This document shows positions 36,988 to 46,274 of a stretch of 64,000 nucleotides of DNA, piece by piece. This DNA comes from Methylovorus glucosotrophus (GTDB lineage Bacteria > Pseudomonadota > Gammaproteobacteria > Burkholderiales > Methylophilaceae), in assembly GCF_009858335.1 (NCBI RefSeq), contig NZ_VMSE01000002.1, positions 372,001-436,000 of the forward strand. Direction: 5' to 3'. Both the position numbers and the translations under genes were made by a program. Below the pieces are notes generated by a model. It saw only the letters and a list, made by a program, of their open reading frames with translations. It had not been told where the DNA came from and did not search any database. The stretch's first letter is position 1. Each line of letters opens with the position of its first letter.

Positions 36988-37935
36988 ATGAAAATAAAAC
37001 AAATATGTGTACTCGGTGGTTCTGGCTTTGTCGGTAGCGCAATTGTTCACCGTTTGAGTGCGGCCGGTTATCTGGTCAAGGTGCTGACGCGTCGGCGTGA
37101 AGCCAGCAAACACCTGATCCTGCTGCCCAATGTGCAAGTCGTGGAATGCGATGTCATGGATGATCAGGCCTTGCGTACGCACCTGACAGGCTGTGATGGG
37201 GTGATCAATCTGATAGGCATACTGCATGAGAGCCGCAAAGCCAGCTTCGAGGCCATGCATGCCGAGCTGCCCAGCCGCCTGGTGCAATTGTGTGTGAAGC
37301 TGGGTGTCTGTCGCCTGCTGCACATGAGCGCCCTGCAAGCGGCGCCCGATGCGCCCAGTGCCTATCTGCGTTCCAAGGCAAAAGGCGAAGCCCCTGTGCT
37401 GGCCAACGCCGATCGCCTGAATGTCACCATCTTCCGGCCATCGGTCATTTTTGGCCGCAATGATAGCTTTCTCAATCTGTTTGCCAGCCTGGTCAAGCTC
37501 ATGCCTGTGGTCGCCCTTGCGAAACCCCAGGCCCGCTTTCAGCCCGTATGGGTGGAAGATGTAGCCCAGGCATTTACCAATGCCATTGAAAATGCCGAGA
37601 CCTTTGGTCAGGTATATGAATTGGGCGGCCCACGCGTGTACACCATGAAAGAGCTCATTCTGTTCGTTGCGTTTGTGCTGGGCAAAAAGCGCATGGTGGT
37701 CGGGCTTAACGACAAGCTTTCTTACCTGCAGGCCTATGCGCTGGAAAAAATGCCCGTCAAGCTGATGACGCGTGACAACCTGAGCTCCATGGAGGTGGAT
37801 AGCGTGACCAGTGCACCTTTCCCCGCCGTGCTGGGCGTCACGCCTACCGCGCTGGAAGCGGTGGTGCCTGAATACCTGACCAATGACACGCCACGCAACG
37901 CCTATAACCGTTTTCGCGGCCTGGCAGGTCGCTAG
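36988..37935 (+). CDS. NDUFA9-like atypical SDR, NAD(P)-binding protein
   Basis: A 315-residue short-chain-dehydrogenase-like protein of the complex I NDUFA9 subfamily. The NAD(P) loop QICVLGGSGFVGSAIVHRL is at 5-23; VINLIGILHES near 72-82 and TIFRPSVIFGRND near 149-161 are subfamily marks. The usual catalytic YxxxK of SDRs is not evident (YLRSK is in the position), so it could be a sensor or assembly factor. The bacterial function is not known. It lies between slt and cca, in one likely operon. Confidence 0.85.
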   Translation: MKIKQICVLGGSGFVGSAIVHRLSAAGYLVKVLTRRREASKHLILLPNVQVVECDVMDDQALRTHLTGCDGVINLIGILHESRKASFEAMHAELPSRLVQLCVKLGVCRLLHMSALQAAPDAPSAYLRSKAKGEAPVLANADRLNVTIFRPSVIFGRNDSFLNLFASLVKLMPVVALAKPQARFQPVWVEDVAQAFTNAIENAETFGQVYELGGPRVYTMKELILFVAFVLGKKRMVVGLNDKLSYLQAYALEKMPVKLMTRDNLSSMEVDSVTSAPFPAVLGVTPTALEAVVPEYLTNDTPRNAYNRFRGLAGR

Positions 37936-37947
37936 GTCCTGTTGGGC

Positions 37948-39171
37948 ATGCAAACCTTTGTCGTGGGTGGCGCCGTGCGCGATGCGCTGCTGGGCTTGCC
38001 CGTGCAGGATCAGGATCATGTCGTGGTCGGCAGCACCCCTGCAGAAATGGAGGCGGCGGGTTTTCGTCGTGTCGGCAAGGATTTTCCTGTCTTCCTGCAT
38101 CCGGATACCCACGAGGAATATGCGCTAGCCCGCACCGAGCGCAAAACCGCCAAGGGGTACAAAGGATTTGAGGTGCATGCCTCCCCCGATGTCACGCTGG
38201 AAGAAGACCTGGCGCGACGCGACCTCACCATCAATGCCATCGCCCGCGCTGAGGATGGCAGCCTGATTGATCCCTACCATGGCAAAACGGACCTGGAGGC
38301 GCGCATATTGCGCCATGTCAGCCCGGCATTTGCCGAAGACCCGGTGCGCATCCTGCGGGCCGCACGTTTTGCCGCAAGATTTACCGAATTTACCCTGGCT
38401 CCCGAAACCCTGGCCCTGATGCAGCAGATGGTCGCCGATGGCGAGGTCGATGCCCTGGTGCCGGAACGGGTCTGGCAGGAGCTGGCCAAGGGCCTGATGG
38501 AGGCTAAGCCTTCGCGCATGTTTGAGATGCTGCGTGCCTGCGGGGCCTTGCAGAGAATATTTCCCGAGCTGGATCGCCTGTGGGGCGTGCCGCAACCAGC
38601 CCAGCATCATCCCGAAATCGACACGGGAGTGCATGTCATGATGGTGATTGATTATGCGGCCAGCCAAGGCTATTCATTGCCAGTTCGTTTTGCCGCCTTG
38701 ACGCATGATCTGGGCAAGGGCACCACGCCGCCGGATATCTGGCCACGGCATATTGGCCATGAGTTGCGCAGCGTGGATCTGCTCAAGGATGTGGTCAAGC
38801 GCCTGCGCGTGCCCAACGATTGCCGCGAGCTTGCGCAGCTGGTGGCCAAGTTTCATGGCAAGGTGCATCAGGTTAACGCTATGCGGCCGGATACACTGCT
38901 GCACTTTCTGCAGGAGCTGGATGCCTTGCGTCAGCCGACGCGGTTTGACGATTTTCTTAAGGCTTGCGAGTGCGATTCGCGCGGCCGTGCTGGCTTTGAG
39001 CACAAAGCTTTTCCTGAAGCGGCTTATCTCAAGCACCTGCTGCAAGCCGTGATGCAGGTGGATGCTGGCGCCATTGCCCGACAGTTTTCCCATCCCGAAG
39101 AGATCAAAAATGCGGTATTTGCCGCCAGGCTGAGTGCTTTGCAGGAAGTATTGGCTGTCCGACATTCCTGA
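37948..39171 (+). CDS. cca: Multifunctional CCA-adding enzyme
   Basis: tRNA nucleotidyltransferase of 407 residues that adds or repairs the 3' CCA end. The nucleotidyltransferase start FVVGGAVRDALLGLPVQDQD is followed by the RRDLTINAIA motif near 90 and the RILRAARFAARF block near 132. The C-terminal HD domain (LTHDLGKGTTP, then HIGHE near 258-275) adds the phosphohydrolase activities of the E. coli type. The ATG at 37948 is preferred over an in-frame TTG two codons upstream. A hairpin overlaps its stop codon. Confidence 0.96.
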   Translation: MQTFVVGGAVRDALLGLPVQDQDHVVVGSTPAEMEAAGFRRVGKDFPVFLHPDTHEEYALARTERKTAKGYKGFEVHASPDVTLEEDLARRDLTINAIARAEDGSLIDPYHGKTDLEARILRHVSPAFAEDPVRILRAARFAARFTEFTLAPETLALMQQMVADGEVDALVPERVWQELAKGLMEAKPSRMFEMLRACGALQRIFPELDRLWGVPQPAQHHPEIDTGVHVMMVIDYAASQGYSLPVRFAALTHDLGKGTTPPDIWPRHIGHELRSVDLLKDVVKRLRVPNDCRELAQLVAKFHGKVHQVNAMRPDTLLHFLQELDALRQPTRFDDFLKACECDSRGRAGFEHKAFPEAAYLKHLLQAVMQVDAGAIARQFSHPEEIKNAVFAARLSALQEVLAVRHS

Positions 39172-39200
39172 AAAACGTCACCATGCGGTGACACTTTCAG
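39168..39200 (+). terminator. Hairpin overlapping the cca stop codon
   Basis: An interrupted stem, CTGAAA plus GTCACC on one side and GGTGAC plus TTTCAG on the other, with loop ATGC and a small internal loop. It starts one base before the cca stop codon. T-content after it is low, so it may act in 3'-end formation more than in intrinsic termination. Confidence 0.4.
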
Positions 39201-39434
39201 GCAAGGCGAGTGAGGCGTACGCTGCCTGTCATTCGCTACACCTTCAATGGAAGCCAATAGCCACGCCACTTGCAAGCAGCATGCACGCAGATTGTTGCGT
39301 ATCAGGCATGCATCTGGTGCATATTGATCGCGCTTTGTGCATGCCAGCTCGAACACCAACTGGCTAATGCTATAAATCGCCGCATTTAAACGCTTTTTGA
39401 CGATTTTTTGCCCGAAACCTATGGCTTATGCAAG
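39201..39434 (+). other. Upstream region of the PEP-CTERM gene, no gene seen
   Basis: With the hairpin and promoter, the gap from cca to the next gene is 316 bases. No coding frame is convincing. An 8-bp inverted repeat, GGCATGCA at 39305-39312 and TGCATGCC at 39338-39345, lies about 90-130 bases before the sigma-54 promoter, where an activator site would be expected. A related CATGCAT occurs upstream of the other sigma-54 promoter, near 8053. The binding protein is not known. Confidence 0.35.
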
Positions 39435-39451
39435 TTGGCACGCGGATTGCT
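39435..39451 (+). promoter_or_regulatory. Sigma-54 promoter of the PEP-CTERM gene
   Basis: TTGGCACG, four bases, then TTGCT; GG (39437-39438) and GC (39449-39450) are exactly 10 bases apart. Predicted transcript start is near 39462, giving a 26-base leader with AAGGAG before the ATG. PEP-CTERM genes of other betaproteobacteria are known to be driven by RpoN with the PrsK/PrsR two-component pair, which supports the call. Confidence 0.85.
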
Positions 39452-39487
39452 TTAGTTACACCAAACGTAACTTAAGGAGTCTGCACC

Positions 39488-39844
39488 ATGAAACGAGCAC
39501 TTGGTACTTCCTTGATCGCCGCGGTTGTTGGTCTTTCTCTCAACCACGCGGCACAAGCAGCAGAAATGCCTGGCAATCAGGCAGTCACTGCCAATTTCAG
39601 CATGAATGAGCCGGTGGCTTTGACCGCCAACACCGCTACCTTGCTGGCCATGGCCGATACTGGCCGGGCCGACCGCTTTTCCATGACGGCCATGGCAGAT
39701 AGCAATATCCGCTTTGATGCGCCAGCCGCGCCTGCCCAGTCCGCGGAGCTGGCTTTGCGGCCAGTTCCTGAGCCCAAGGCAGTGATGCTGCTGACGGGCC
39801 TGGGCTTGCTGATGTTTGTGGGTTATCGCCGTTCGCGAATGTAA
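39488..39844 (+). CDS. PEP-CTERM sorting domain protein
   Basis: A 118-residue exported protein with a signal peptide (about 1-24, ending HAAQAAEM) and a canonical C-terminal sorting signal: VPEP at about 91-94, a hydrophobic helix AVMLLTGLGLLMFVGY, and a basic end RRSRM. An exosortase is expected to cut after this motif; none is encoded in the window. The middle 65 residues are Ala/Thr/Met-rich with no known domain. It is alone, behind a sigma-54 promoter, and closed by a bidirectional terminator. Confidence 0.9.
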   Translation: MKRALGTSLIAAVVGLSLNHAAQAAEMPGNQAVTANFSMNEPVALTANTATLLAMADTGRADRFSMTAMADSNIRFDAPAAPAQSAELALRPVPEPKAVMLLTGLGLLMFVGYRRSRM

Positions 39845-39864
39845 TCAGCCTGTCGGTTCGGATA

Positions 39865-39897
39865 ATAAAAAAGGCGGACATGTTCCGCCTTTTTTAT
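39865..39897. terminator. Bidirectional terminator between the PEP-CTERM gene and slmA
   Basis: A perfect stem AAGGCGGA (39871-39878) and TCCGCCTT (39884-39891) with a five-base loop, flanked by an A-run on the left and a T-run on the right, so it can stop transcripts from both converging genes. Confidence 0.9.
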
Positions 39898-39939
39898 TAC
39901 CTCTGTTAACAGAGCGTCTGTGCCGACTAAAGCTCAGTT

Positions 39940-40500
39940 TCAGTTGATCAGTAGCCCGAGTTGCTGCTGTACGAATTCCATGGGTTTGCGCTTGAAGCCG
40001 CTCTTGGCGAATTGCTGCCAGCGACCCACGACAAAACACAGCATCAGATTGGCTTTGGCTTCAGGTTGCAGTTCACGCCCAGTCTGGGTTTCTGCAATGC
40101 GCAGGCTTTGCTTGAGCGTGGACTCAATGCGATCAAACAGCTGATTGATGCGGGTTTGCAGCGCGTCATCCTCATTCACCAGCGCGTCACCAATCAGTAC
40201 GCGTGTCATGCCGGGATTTTTTTCCGCGAACAGCAGCAGGATGGTCACAATGCGCTGTGCCTGCTTCATGCCTTCGGTTTCTTCGCTGGTGATTTTGTTG
40301 ATCAGGCCAAACAGGGTTTGCTCGATGAATTCGATCAGGCCACCAAACATCTGCGCCTTGCCTGCGAAGTGGCGATAAAGCGCCGCTTCAGACACATTCA
40401 GGCGAGCAGCCAGAGAGGCGGTGGTAATCTTTTCGCGCTTGGGCGTTTCCAGCATTTTTGCCAGCGTTTCCAGAATCTGTTGTTTGCGTTCTCCAGCCAT
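39940..40500 (-). CDS. slmA: Nucleoid occlusion factor SlmA (TetR family)
   Basis: DNA-binding protein of 186 residues that keeps FtsZ from polymerising over the nucleoid. The N-terminal helix-turn-helix (ITTASLAARLNVSEAALYRHF, read as ITTASLAARL then NVSEAALYRHF) is nearly that of SlmA, followed by the typical LIEFIEQTLFGLINKI and ERNPG-like AEKNPGMTRVLIGDALV segments. It is not a generic TetR regulator, because the whole length follows SlmA. It lies 6 kb from ftsZ, divergent from no obvious target. Confidence 0.9.
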   Translation of the reverse strand: MAGERKQQILETLAKMLETPKREKITTASLAARLNVSEAALYRHFAGKAQMFGGLIEFIEQTLFGLINKITSEETEGMKQAQRIVTILLLFAEKNPGMTRVLIGDALVNEDDALQTRINQLFDRIESTLKQSLRIAETQTGRELQPEAKANLMLCFVVGRWQQFAKSGFKRKPMEFVQQQLGLLIN

Positions 40501-40581
40501 TGCTCATCCTTGCTAGGTAATAAGGTTAGCGGATTTTAGGGGAAAACGTCGCCGAGTGAAATAGCTGACTGCCTGCTGTTT

Positions 40582-41211
40582 CTATATTGTGTGACGAGTA
40601 AGCGCTAACACGCTGTTTAGTCTGGCAGATACGTAACATGGTTTGTGCAAACGACGTGTAATGTGCACGGTTTTCATGCCCAGGCGACGCGCGGTGCGCA
40701 GTGCGGGGAGATTATCTTCGACCATGATGCACTGGCCGGGATGGGCGTGCAGGGTGCGCAGCAAACTCTGAAAACCGCGCACGGAAGGCTTGGGGTGAAA
40801 GCGCGTGGACTCGACGCTATGCACAATCTCGAACATGTCTTCCACGCCAATCAGCTTGAGTACGCGCAGAGCGTATTGCATGGGCGCATTGGTGAACACG
40901 ACTTTGCGCCCGGGCAGGCGCAGCAGGGCATGTCGCAGGCGCTTGGCATGCACCACCATGTCGGGCAGGTTCATCAGTTCGTGGGTGCGCACCAGAAAAT
41001 GGTAAGGGTCAGTGCCATGATGGCGCATCAGCCCTTTCAGCGTGGCGCCATAAATACGCCAGTAACGCTGGCGCAAGGCATGGGCTTCTGCCTCGCCTAG
41101 CGCCAGGGTGTCCATGATGTACTGCGTCATGGCGCGATTCAGGTGCGGGAAGATATGGGCGGACGCGTCGTGCAGCGTGTCGTCCAGATCAAAGATCCAG
41201 ATAGGGCGCAA
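40582..41211 (-). CDS. Pyrimidine 5'-nucleotidase (HAD superfamily)
   Basis: A 209-residue HAD phosphatase. The catalytic loop IFDLDDTLHDAS at 5-16 holds the nucleophile Asp and acid Asp; motif II is VVFTNAP near 105-111, the lysine is in FHPKPS near 138, and motif IV is MVEDNLPAL near 160-168. The subfamily hydrolyses pyrimidine nucleoside monophosphates. It lies 15 bases after argB on the same strand and is probably in the argB transcript. Confidence 0.9.
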   Translation of the reverse strand: MRPIWIFDLDDTLHDASAHIFPHLNRAMTQYIMDTLALGEAEAHALRQRYWRIYGATLKGLMRHHGTDPYHFLVRTHELMNLPDMVVHAKRLRHALLRLPGRKVVFTNAPMQYALRVLKLIGVEDMFEIVHSVESTRFHPKPSVRGFQSLLRTLHAHPGQCIMVEDNLPALRTARRLGMKTVHITRRLHKPCYVSARLNSVLALTRHTI

Positions 41212-41226
41212 AGCGGGCGTCTGGCT

Positions 41227-42180
<954 letters not shown>

Positions 42181-42202
42181 CTAAAAAACAAGGGGTATGG
42201 CG

Positions 42203-43873
42203 ATGACGTCTGATATTGAAATTGCGCAACAGGCCAGCATCCTTCCCATGGAGGACATTGCGGCCCGTTTGGGGCTGCCTGTCGAGGCGCTGGAGTTGTA
42301 TGGCGCCCACAAGGCCAAGATCAATCTGCACAAGCTGCCCGTGCCTGCGGACGCCGCGCAGGGCAGGCTAATACTGGTTAGTGCCATCAGCCCCACCCCG
42401 GCTGGCGAAGGCAAAACCACTACTACCATAGGCCTGGGCGATGCTTTGCAGCGCATAGGCAAATCGGTATGCATCTGTTTGCGCGAGCCCTCCATGGGGC
42501 CGGTGTTCGGCATGAAAGGTGGGGCGACGGGTGGTGGTCATGCCCAGGTCATGCCGATGGAAGACATCAACCTGCATTTCACTGGCGATTTTGCTGCGAT
42601 TGCAGCAGCGCACAATCTCCTCGCCGCGCTTATCGATAACCATCTTCATCAGGGTAATGCGCTCGGGCTGGATCTGCGGCGCATTACCTGGCGCCGCGTG
42701 CTTGATACCAATGACCGCGCCTTGCGCCATGTCGTGGTCGGGCTGGGCGGCAAGGCCAACGGCTATCCGCGTGAAGACGGCTTTGATATCGTGGTGGCTT
42801 CCGAAGTCATGGCGATTCTATGCCTTGCCTCTTCGCTGGCCGACCTCAAGCGCAGGCTGGGCAATATCGTGGTGGGCTATCGCACCGATGGCCAGGCGGT
42901 GACGGCGGGGCAATTGCAGGCGCAAGGCGCTATGGCCGTATTGCTGAAAGAAGCGATCAAACCCAATCTGGTGCAGACGCTGGAACATACCCCGGCCCTG
43001 ATACATGGCGGCCCCTTTGCCAATATTGCCCATGGCTGCAACTCGGTGGTGGCGACGCGGCTGGCATTGCAGCATGCCGATTATGTGGTCACCGAAGCCG
43101 GCTTCGGCGCCGACCTGGGGGCCGAAAAATTCATCGATATCAAATGCCGCAAGAGCGGTTTGCGGCCGCATGCCTGTGTGATAGTGGCGACCATACGCGC
43201 ACTCAAGTACCACGGCGGGCAAGCCCTCTCTGCCTTGCCGCAGGAGAGTCTATCGGCCCTCAAGCAGGGCCTTGCCAATCTGCAGAAGCATGTGGAGAAC
43301 GTCAGTACGCATTACGGTTTGCCCTGTGTGGTCGCGCTGAACCGTTTTTCGCAGGATACCGAGGCCGAGCTGGCGCTGGTGCAGGCATGTATGGCGGAGC
43401 AGGGCGTCAAGGTGGTGCTATGCACGCATTGGGCCGATGGGGGTGCCGGGGCGGAAATGCTGGCGCATGAGGTGGTGCGGCTGGCCGCGGCTGAGTCCGC
43501 CATGCGCCTGGTATATGCTGATGAAGACACTCTGTGGGAGAAGCTGCGCAAGCTCGCGACGGCAGTCTATGGCGCTGCGGATATTGCCGCCCAGGCGCAG
43601 GTGAAGGCGCAGCTGCAAGCCTGGCAGGATGCCGGCTATGGCCATTACCCTATCTGCGTAGCCAAAACCCCCTATTCTTTCACCACAGATGCGGCGCAAC
43701 GCGGGGTGCTTGCTGGCCATACGCTGACGGTGCGCGAGGCCAGGCTGTGCGCTGGCGCGGAATTCATTGTGCTGATTTGCGATGGCGTGAATACCATGCC
43801 CGGCCTGCCAGCCGAACCCGCTGCCCATCGCATCGATATTGATGACCAGGGGAATGTCAGCGGATTGTCCTAG
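42203..43873 (+). CDS. fhs: Formate-tetrahydrofolate ligase
   Basis: ATP-dependent enzyme of 556 residues that makes 10-formyl-tetrahydrofolate, feeding one-carbon units to purine and serine synthesis. Visible blocks are the ATP loop [20 protein letters not shown] near 66-85, [20 protein letters not shown] near 99-118, [21 protein letters not shown] near 130-150, and [15 protein letters not shown] near 297-311. AGGGG lies 7 bases before the ATG at 42203 and only 1 base before the ATG at 42197, so 42203 is preferred. It is divergent from argB. Confidence 0.95.
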   Translation: MTSDIEIAQQASILPMEDIAARLGLPVEALELYGAHKAKINLHKLPVPADAAQGRLILVSAISPTPAGEGKTTTTIGLGDALQRIGKSVCICLREPSMGPVFGMKGGATGGGHAQVMPMEDINLHFTGDFAAIAAAHNLLAALIDNHLHQGNALGLDLRRITWRRVLDTNDRALRHVVVGLGGKANGYPREDGFDIVVASEVMAILCLASSLADLKRRLGNIVVGYRTDGQAVTAGQLQAQGAMAVLLKEAIKPNLVQTLEHTPALIHGGPFANIAHGCNSVVATRLALQHADYVVTEAGFGADLGAEKFIDIKCRKSGLRPHACVIVATIRALKYHGGQALSALPQESLSALKQGLANLQKHVENVSTHYGLPCVVALNRFSQDTEAELALVQACMAEQGVKVVLCTHWADGGAGAEMLAHEVVRLAAAESAMRLVYADEDTLWEKLRKLATAVYGAADIAAQAQVKAQLQAWQDAGYGHYPICVAKTPYSFTTDAAQRGVLAGHTLTVREARLCAGAEFIVLICDGVNTMPGLPAEPAAHRIDIDDQGNVSGLS

Positions 43874-44010
43874 CCTGAGACCTGCCCATGTCAGCGGGTG
43901 GTTTTTTGAATACAGGTATGGGCAGAAAGCCCTGGGAAAAGAAAAGCCCCGACGGTGGGCCAGGGCTGGGGCAGGCAACTTGTGATTGCCTGGGTAACTG
44001 CTGCTTGAAG

Positions 44011-44436
44011 TTAATTAATGGTGAGTTTTCTGGCGCTGGTTGCCGCTTTTTTCGGCAGCGTCAGTTGCAGTACGCCGTCGCGGTATTGGGCTTCGGCGCG
44101 ACTGTCATCAAGTTCATTCGCCAGCTCAAAGCTGCGCGACAGTTTGCCGTAGTGACGTTCGCTGCGTAGCAGTCGTCCGCCTTCCTTGACATCCTGTTCG
44201 CGTCTGGATTCCGCACTGATGGCCACGCGATTGCCATCAATGGTGACGTGGATGTCTTCTTTTTTTACGCCGGGCAGATCAGCATGCACGGTGTAATGGT
44301 CGTCGTGTTCTTGCACGTCAATTTTCAATACGGCGGAGCGCTCAGCGCTGACTGGACGGAAAAAGCCCTTGAAGACATCGTCAAACGGATCCAGCGCGTT
44401 GACAGTGAAGGGATCGAAACGGGTAAGGTTGGCCAT
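44011..44436 (-). CDS. Small heat shock protein, Hsp20/alpha-crystallin family
   Basis: ATP-independent chaperone of 141 residues. The alpha-crystallin domain runs from about 38 to 130 (KIDVQEHDDHYTVHADLPGV, then KKEDIHVTIDGNRVAISAES), and ends with the GVLQLTLPKK motif that closes the domain. AAGGAG is found at good distance before the ATG. A sigma-32-type promoter lies 46-74 bases upstream, so heat control is expected. Confidence 0.95.
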   Translation of the reverse strand: MANLTRFDPFTVNALDPFDDVFKGFFRPVSAERSAVLKIDVQEHDDHYTVHADLPGVKKEDIHVTIDGNRVAISAESRREQDVKEGGRLLRSERHYGKLSRSFELANELDDSRAEAQYRDGVLQLTLPKKAATSARKLTIN

Positions 44437-44481
44437 GTTTAATCTCCTTTAATGAGGTTGGGAATTGTGTTCCTGTTGTCA

Positions 44482-44510
44482 TTAATGGGATCGGGCTTTT
44501 TGTTTTCAAG
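44482..44510 (-). promoter_or_regulatory. Sigma-32 heat shock promoter of the hsp20 gene
   Basis: On the minus strand CTTGAAA (44504-44510) is followed after 13 bases by TCCCATTA, close to the E. coli heat shock consensus CTTGAAA-N13-15-CCCCATnT. The predicted transcript starts about 40 bases before the hsp20 ATG. Confidence 0.75.
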
Positions 44511-44551
44511 CCCCCATCCGTATCTATTTTGCCGCCCAGGTGGCCTGGTTT

Positions 44552-46123
44552 TTACAGTTGCTTGGTAAATACCTTGGAGCGGCGTTGCAGGTTGTAAAGC
44601 TGCTGCCGCTGTTGCGGCAGGGCATTCACATCGCGCTCGATGAATCCTCGTTCTTCAAACCAGTGCTCGGTATGGGTGGTTAGGACAAATACCGATTTCA
44701 GGCCTTGCTCTTTGGCAATGCTTTCGCAGTATTGCAGCAGCCGGTCGCCACGTCCGCCACGGCGATAGGCGTGATGCACCGCCATGCAGGCGAGCTCTGC
44801 GGTTTTTTCTTCCGGGAAGGGGTAAAGCGCCGCGCAGCCGATAATGCGGCCATCGTGTTCCATGACATGAAAGCGGCTGATTTCCATCTCCAGCCGTTCA
44901 CGGCCACGCCGCACCAGCACGCCTTCGGCTTCCAGTGGCTCGATCAATTGCAATATGCCGCCCACATCGCTGATTTCTGCTTCGCGCATGGATTCCAGCG
45001 GCTGCTCGGTCACCATGGTGCCTATGCCGTCATAGGTAAATAGCTCTTGCAGGATGGCACCATCAATATGGCGGCTGATCAGGTGGGTGCGGGCTACGCC
45101 CTGATCACAGGCGCGGACGGCGGCCGGCAGGTAATACGCTTCATCTTCACTGAAATTCTGTGCGCCGCTGCCCTGCGTGTTGTTTTCCACATTGCGCAGC
45201 AGGTTTTTGGCTTTAAGTGCCGTCATTTCACGCAGCAGTTCGCCGCGCACGTTGTGTACGCCGTTGGCATCCATCAGAAAGATCAGCTTGTCTGCGTCCA
45301 GGGCGGCGGCGGCGCTCACGGCCACGTCTTCCAGCGTCAGGTTGAATACTTCGCCGGTTGGGGAGTAACCCAGCGGCGACAGCAGCACCAGTTCGCCGTC
45401 GTCCAGCCGCTTCTGGATGCCAATCGCATCGACTTTGCGCACGGTGCCGGTGTGTTGCAAATCCACGCCATCGCGCACGCCCAATGGTCGTGCCGTGACA
45501 AAATTGCCGCTGGCAACGCGGATATCCGAGCCAGCCATCGGGGAGTTGACGATACCCATGGAGAGCTGGGCCTCGATTTCTACCCGAATCGCGCCATTGG
45601 CTTCTTTTACAGCTTCCATGGCTTGCGCATCGGTCACCCGCAGGCCGTTGACCAGGCGGGTTTCGATGCGGGCTCGTTTCAGGCGCGATTCGATCTGGGG
45701 CCGGGCGCCATGCACCAGCACCAGCCGCACTTCCAGGCTGGCGAGCAGGTTGAGGTCGTGCGACAGGGCGGTAAACTGCCCGTCTTCAACGACTTCGCCA
45801 CCAAAGGCGATCACAAAGGTCCGGCCGCCAAAGGCGTGAATATAGGGTGCGGCCGAGCGGAACCAGCGCACAAAATCCTGGGGGTGCTGCATGGGACGCG
45901 GTGTCGTCGCGGGGGTGGTGGCCGTGTCGGCTTGCGCGTATAGCTGGGCGGGTGTGCAGTCCAGCGCATGACAAAGCTTGCGCAGCATGGACTCGGAAAC
46001 GCCTTGCGCGCCGCGCTCGATGCGGGAGAGATTGCCGCTGTCCGTGCCTACATTGGCTGCGAGGGTTTGCAGGGTGAGCGCGAGTGTTTTGCGCCGTTTG
46101 CGGATGGCTTGGCCCAGTGACAT
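44552..46123 (-). CDS. argA: XRE-HTH / N-acetylglutamate synthase fusion
   Basis: A 523-residue protein. Residues 1-66 are a Cro/C1-type helix-turn-helix (LGQAIRKRRKTLALTLQTLA, VGTDSGNLSRIERG, LCHALDCTPAQLY). A Thr/Pro/Ala linker of about 11 residues leads to a full ArgA-type enzyme from Met78: amino acid kinase domain (FVRWFRSAAPYIHAFGGRTF onward) and C-terminal GNAT domain (ELACMAVHHAYRRGGRGDRL near 455-475). ArgA acetylates glutamate with acetyl-CoA as the first step of arginine synthesis. AAGGA precedes the ATG at 46123, while no ribosome-binding site is seen before Met78, so the fused form is probably the one made. The kinase-fold domain normally binds arginine, so an arginine-sensing DNA-binding role is an inference. 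Confidence 0.9.
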   Translation of the reverse strand: MSLGQAIRKRRKTLALTLQTLAANVGTDSGNLSRIERGAQGVSESMLRKLCHALDCTPAQLYAQADTATTPATTPRPMQHPQDFVRWFRSAAPYIHAFGGRTFVIAFGGEVVEDGQFTALSHDLNLLASLEVRLVLVHGARPQIESRLKRARIETRLVNGLRVTDAQAMEAVKEANGAIRVEIEAQLSMGIVNSPMAGSDIRVASGNFVTARPLGVRDGVDLQHTGTVRKVDAIGIQKRLDDGELVLLSPLGYSPTGEVFNLTLEDVAVSAAAALDADKLIFLMDANGVHNVRGELLREMTALKAKNLLRNVENNTQGSGAQNFSEDEAYYLPAAVRACDQGVARTHLISRHIDGAILQELFTYDGIGTMVTEQPLESMREAEISDVGGILQLIEPLEAEGVLVRRGRERLEMEISRFHVMEHDGRIIGCAALYPFPEEKTAELACMAVHHAYRRGGRGDRLLQYCESIAKEQGLKSVFVLTTHTEHWFEERGFIERDVNALPQQRQQLYNLQRRSKVFTKQL

Positions 46124-46200
46124 GGCGGTGTCCTTTTATGTAATGCGCAGACTTTATATAAATTTTGCGTAATTTGCAATTAATGAAATGGGTCTGTCTT
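46124..46200 (-). promoter_or_regulatory. AT-rich promoter region of HTH-argA with half-site repeats
   Basis: On the minus strand a TATATAAA -10-like box and a TTGCAA -35-like box lie upstream of the start. AAATT/AATTT flank TTGCGT (about 46160-46175), forming an imperfect inverted repeat of the size an XRE protein would bind. Autoregulation is an inference. Confidence 0.3.
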
Positions 46201-46274
46201 GCCGAGAGTCAAGGGCGATGCTATAAACAGCCTTGATTCGCCTTCATTCCAATAACATCAATATCGGTGGCTTC

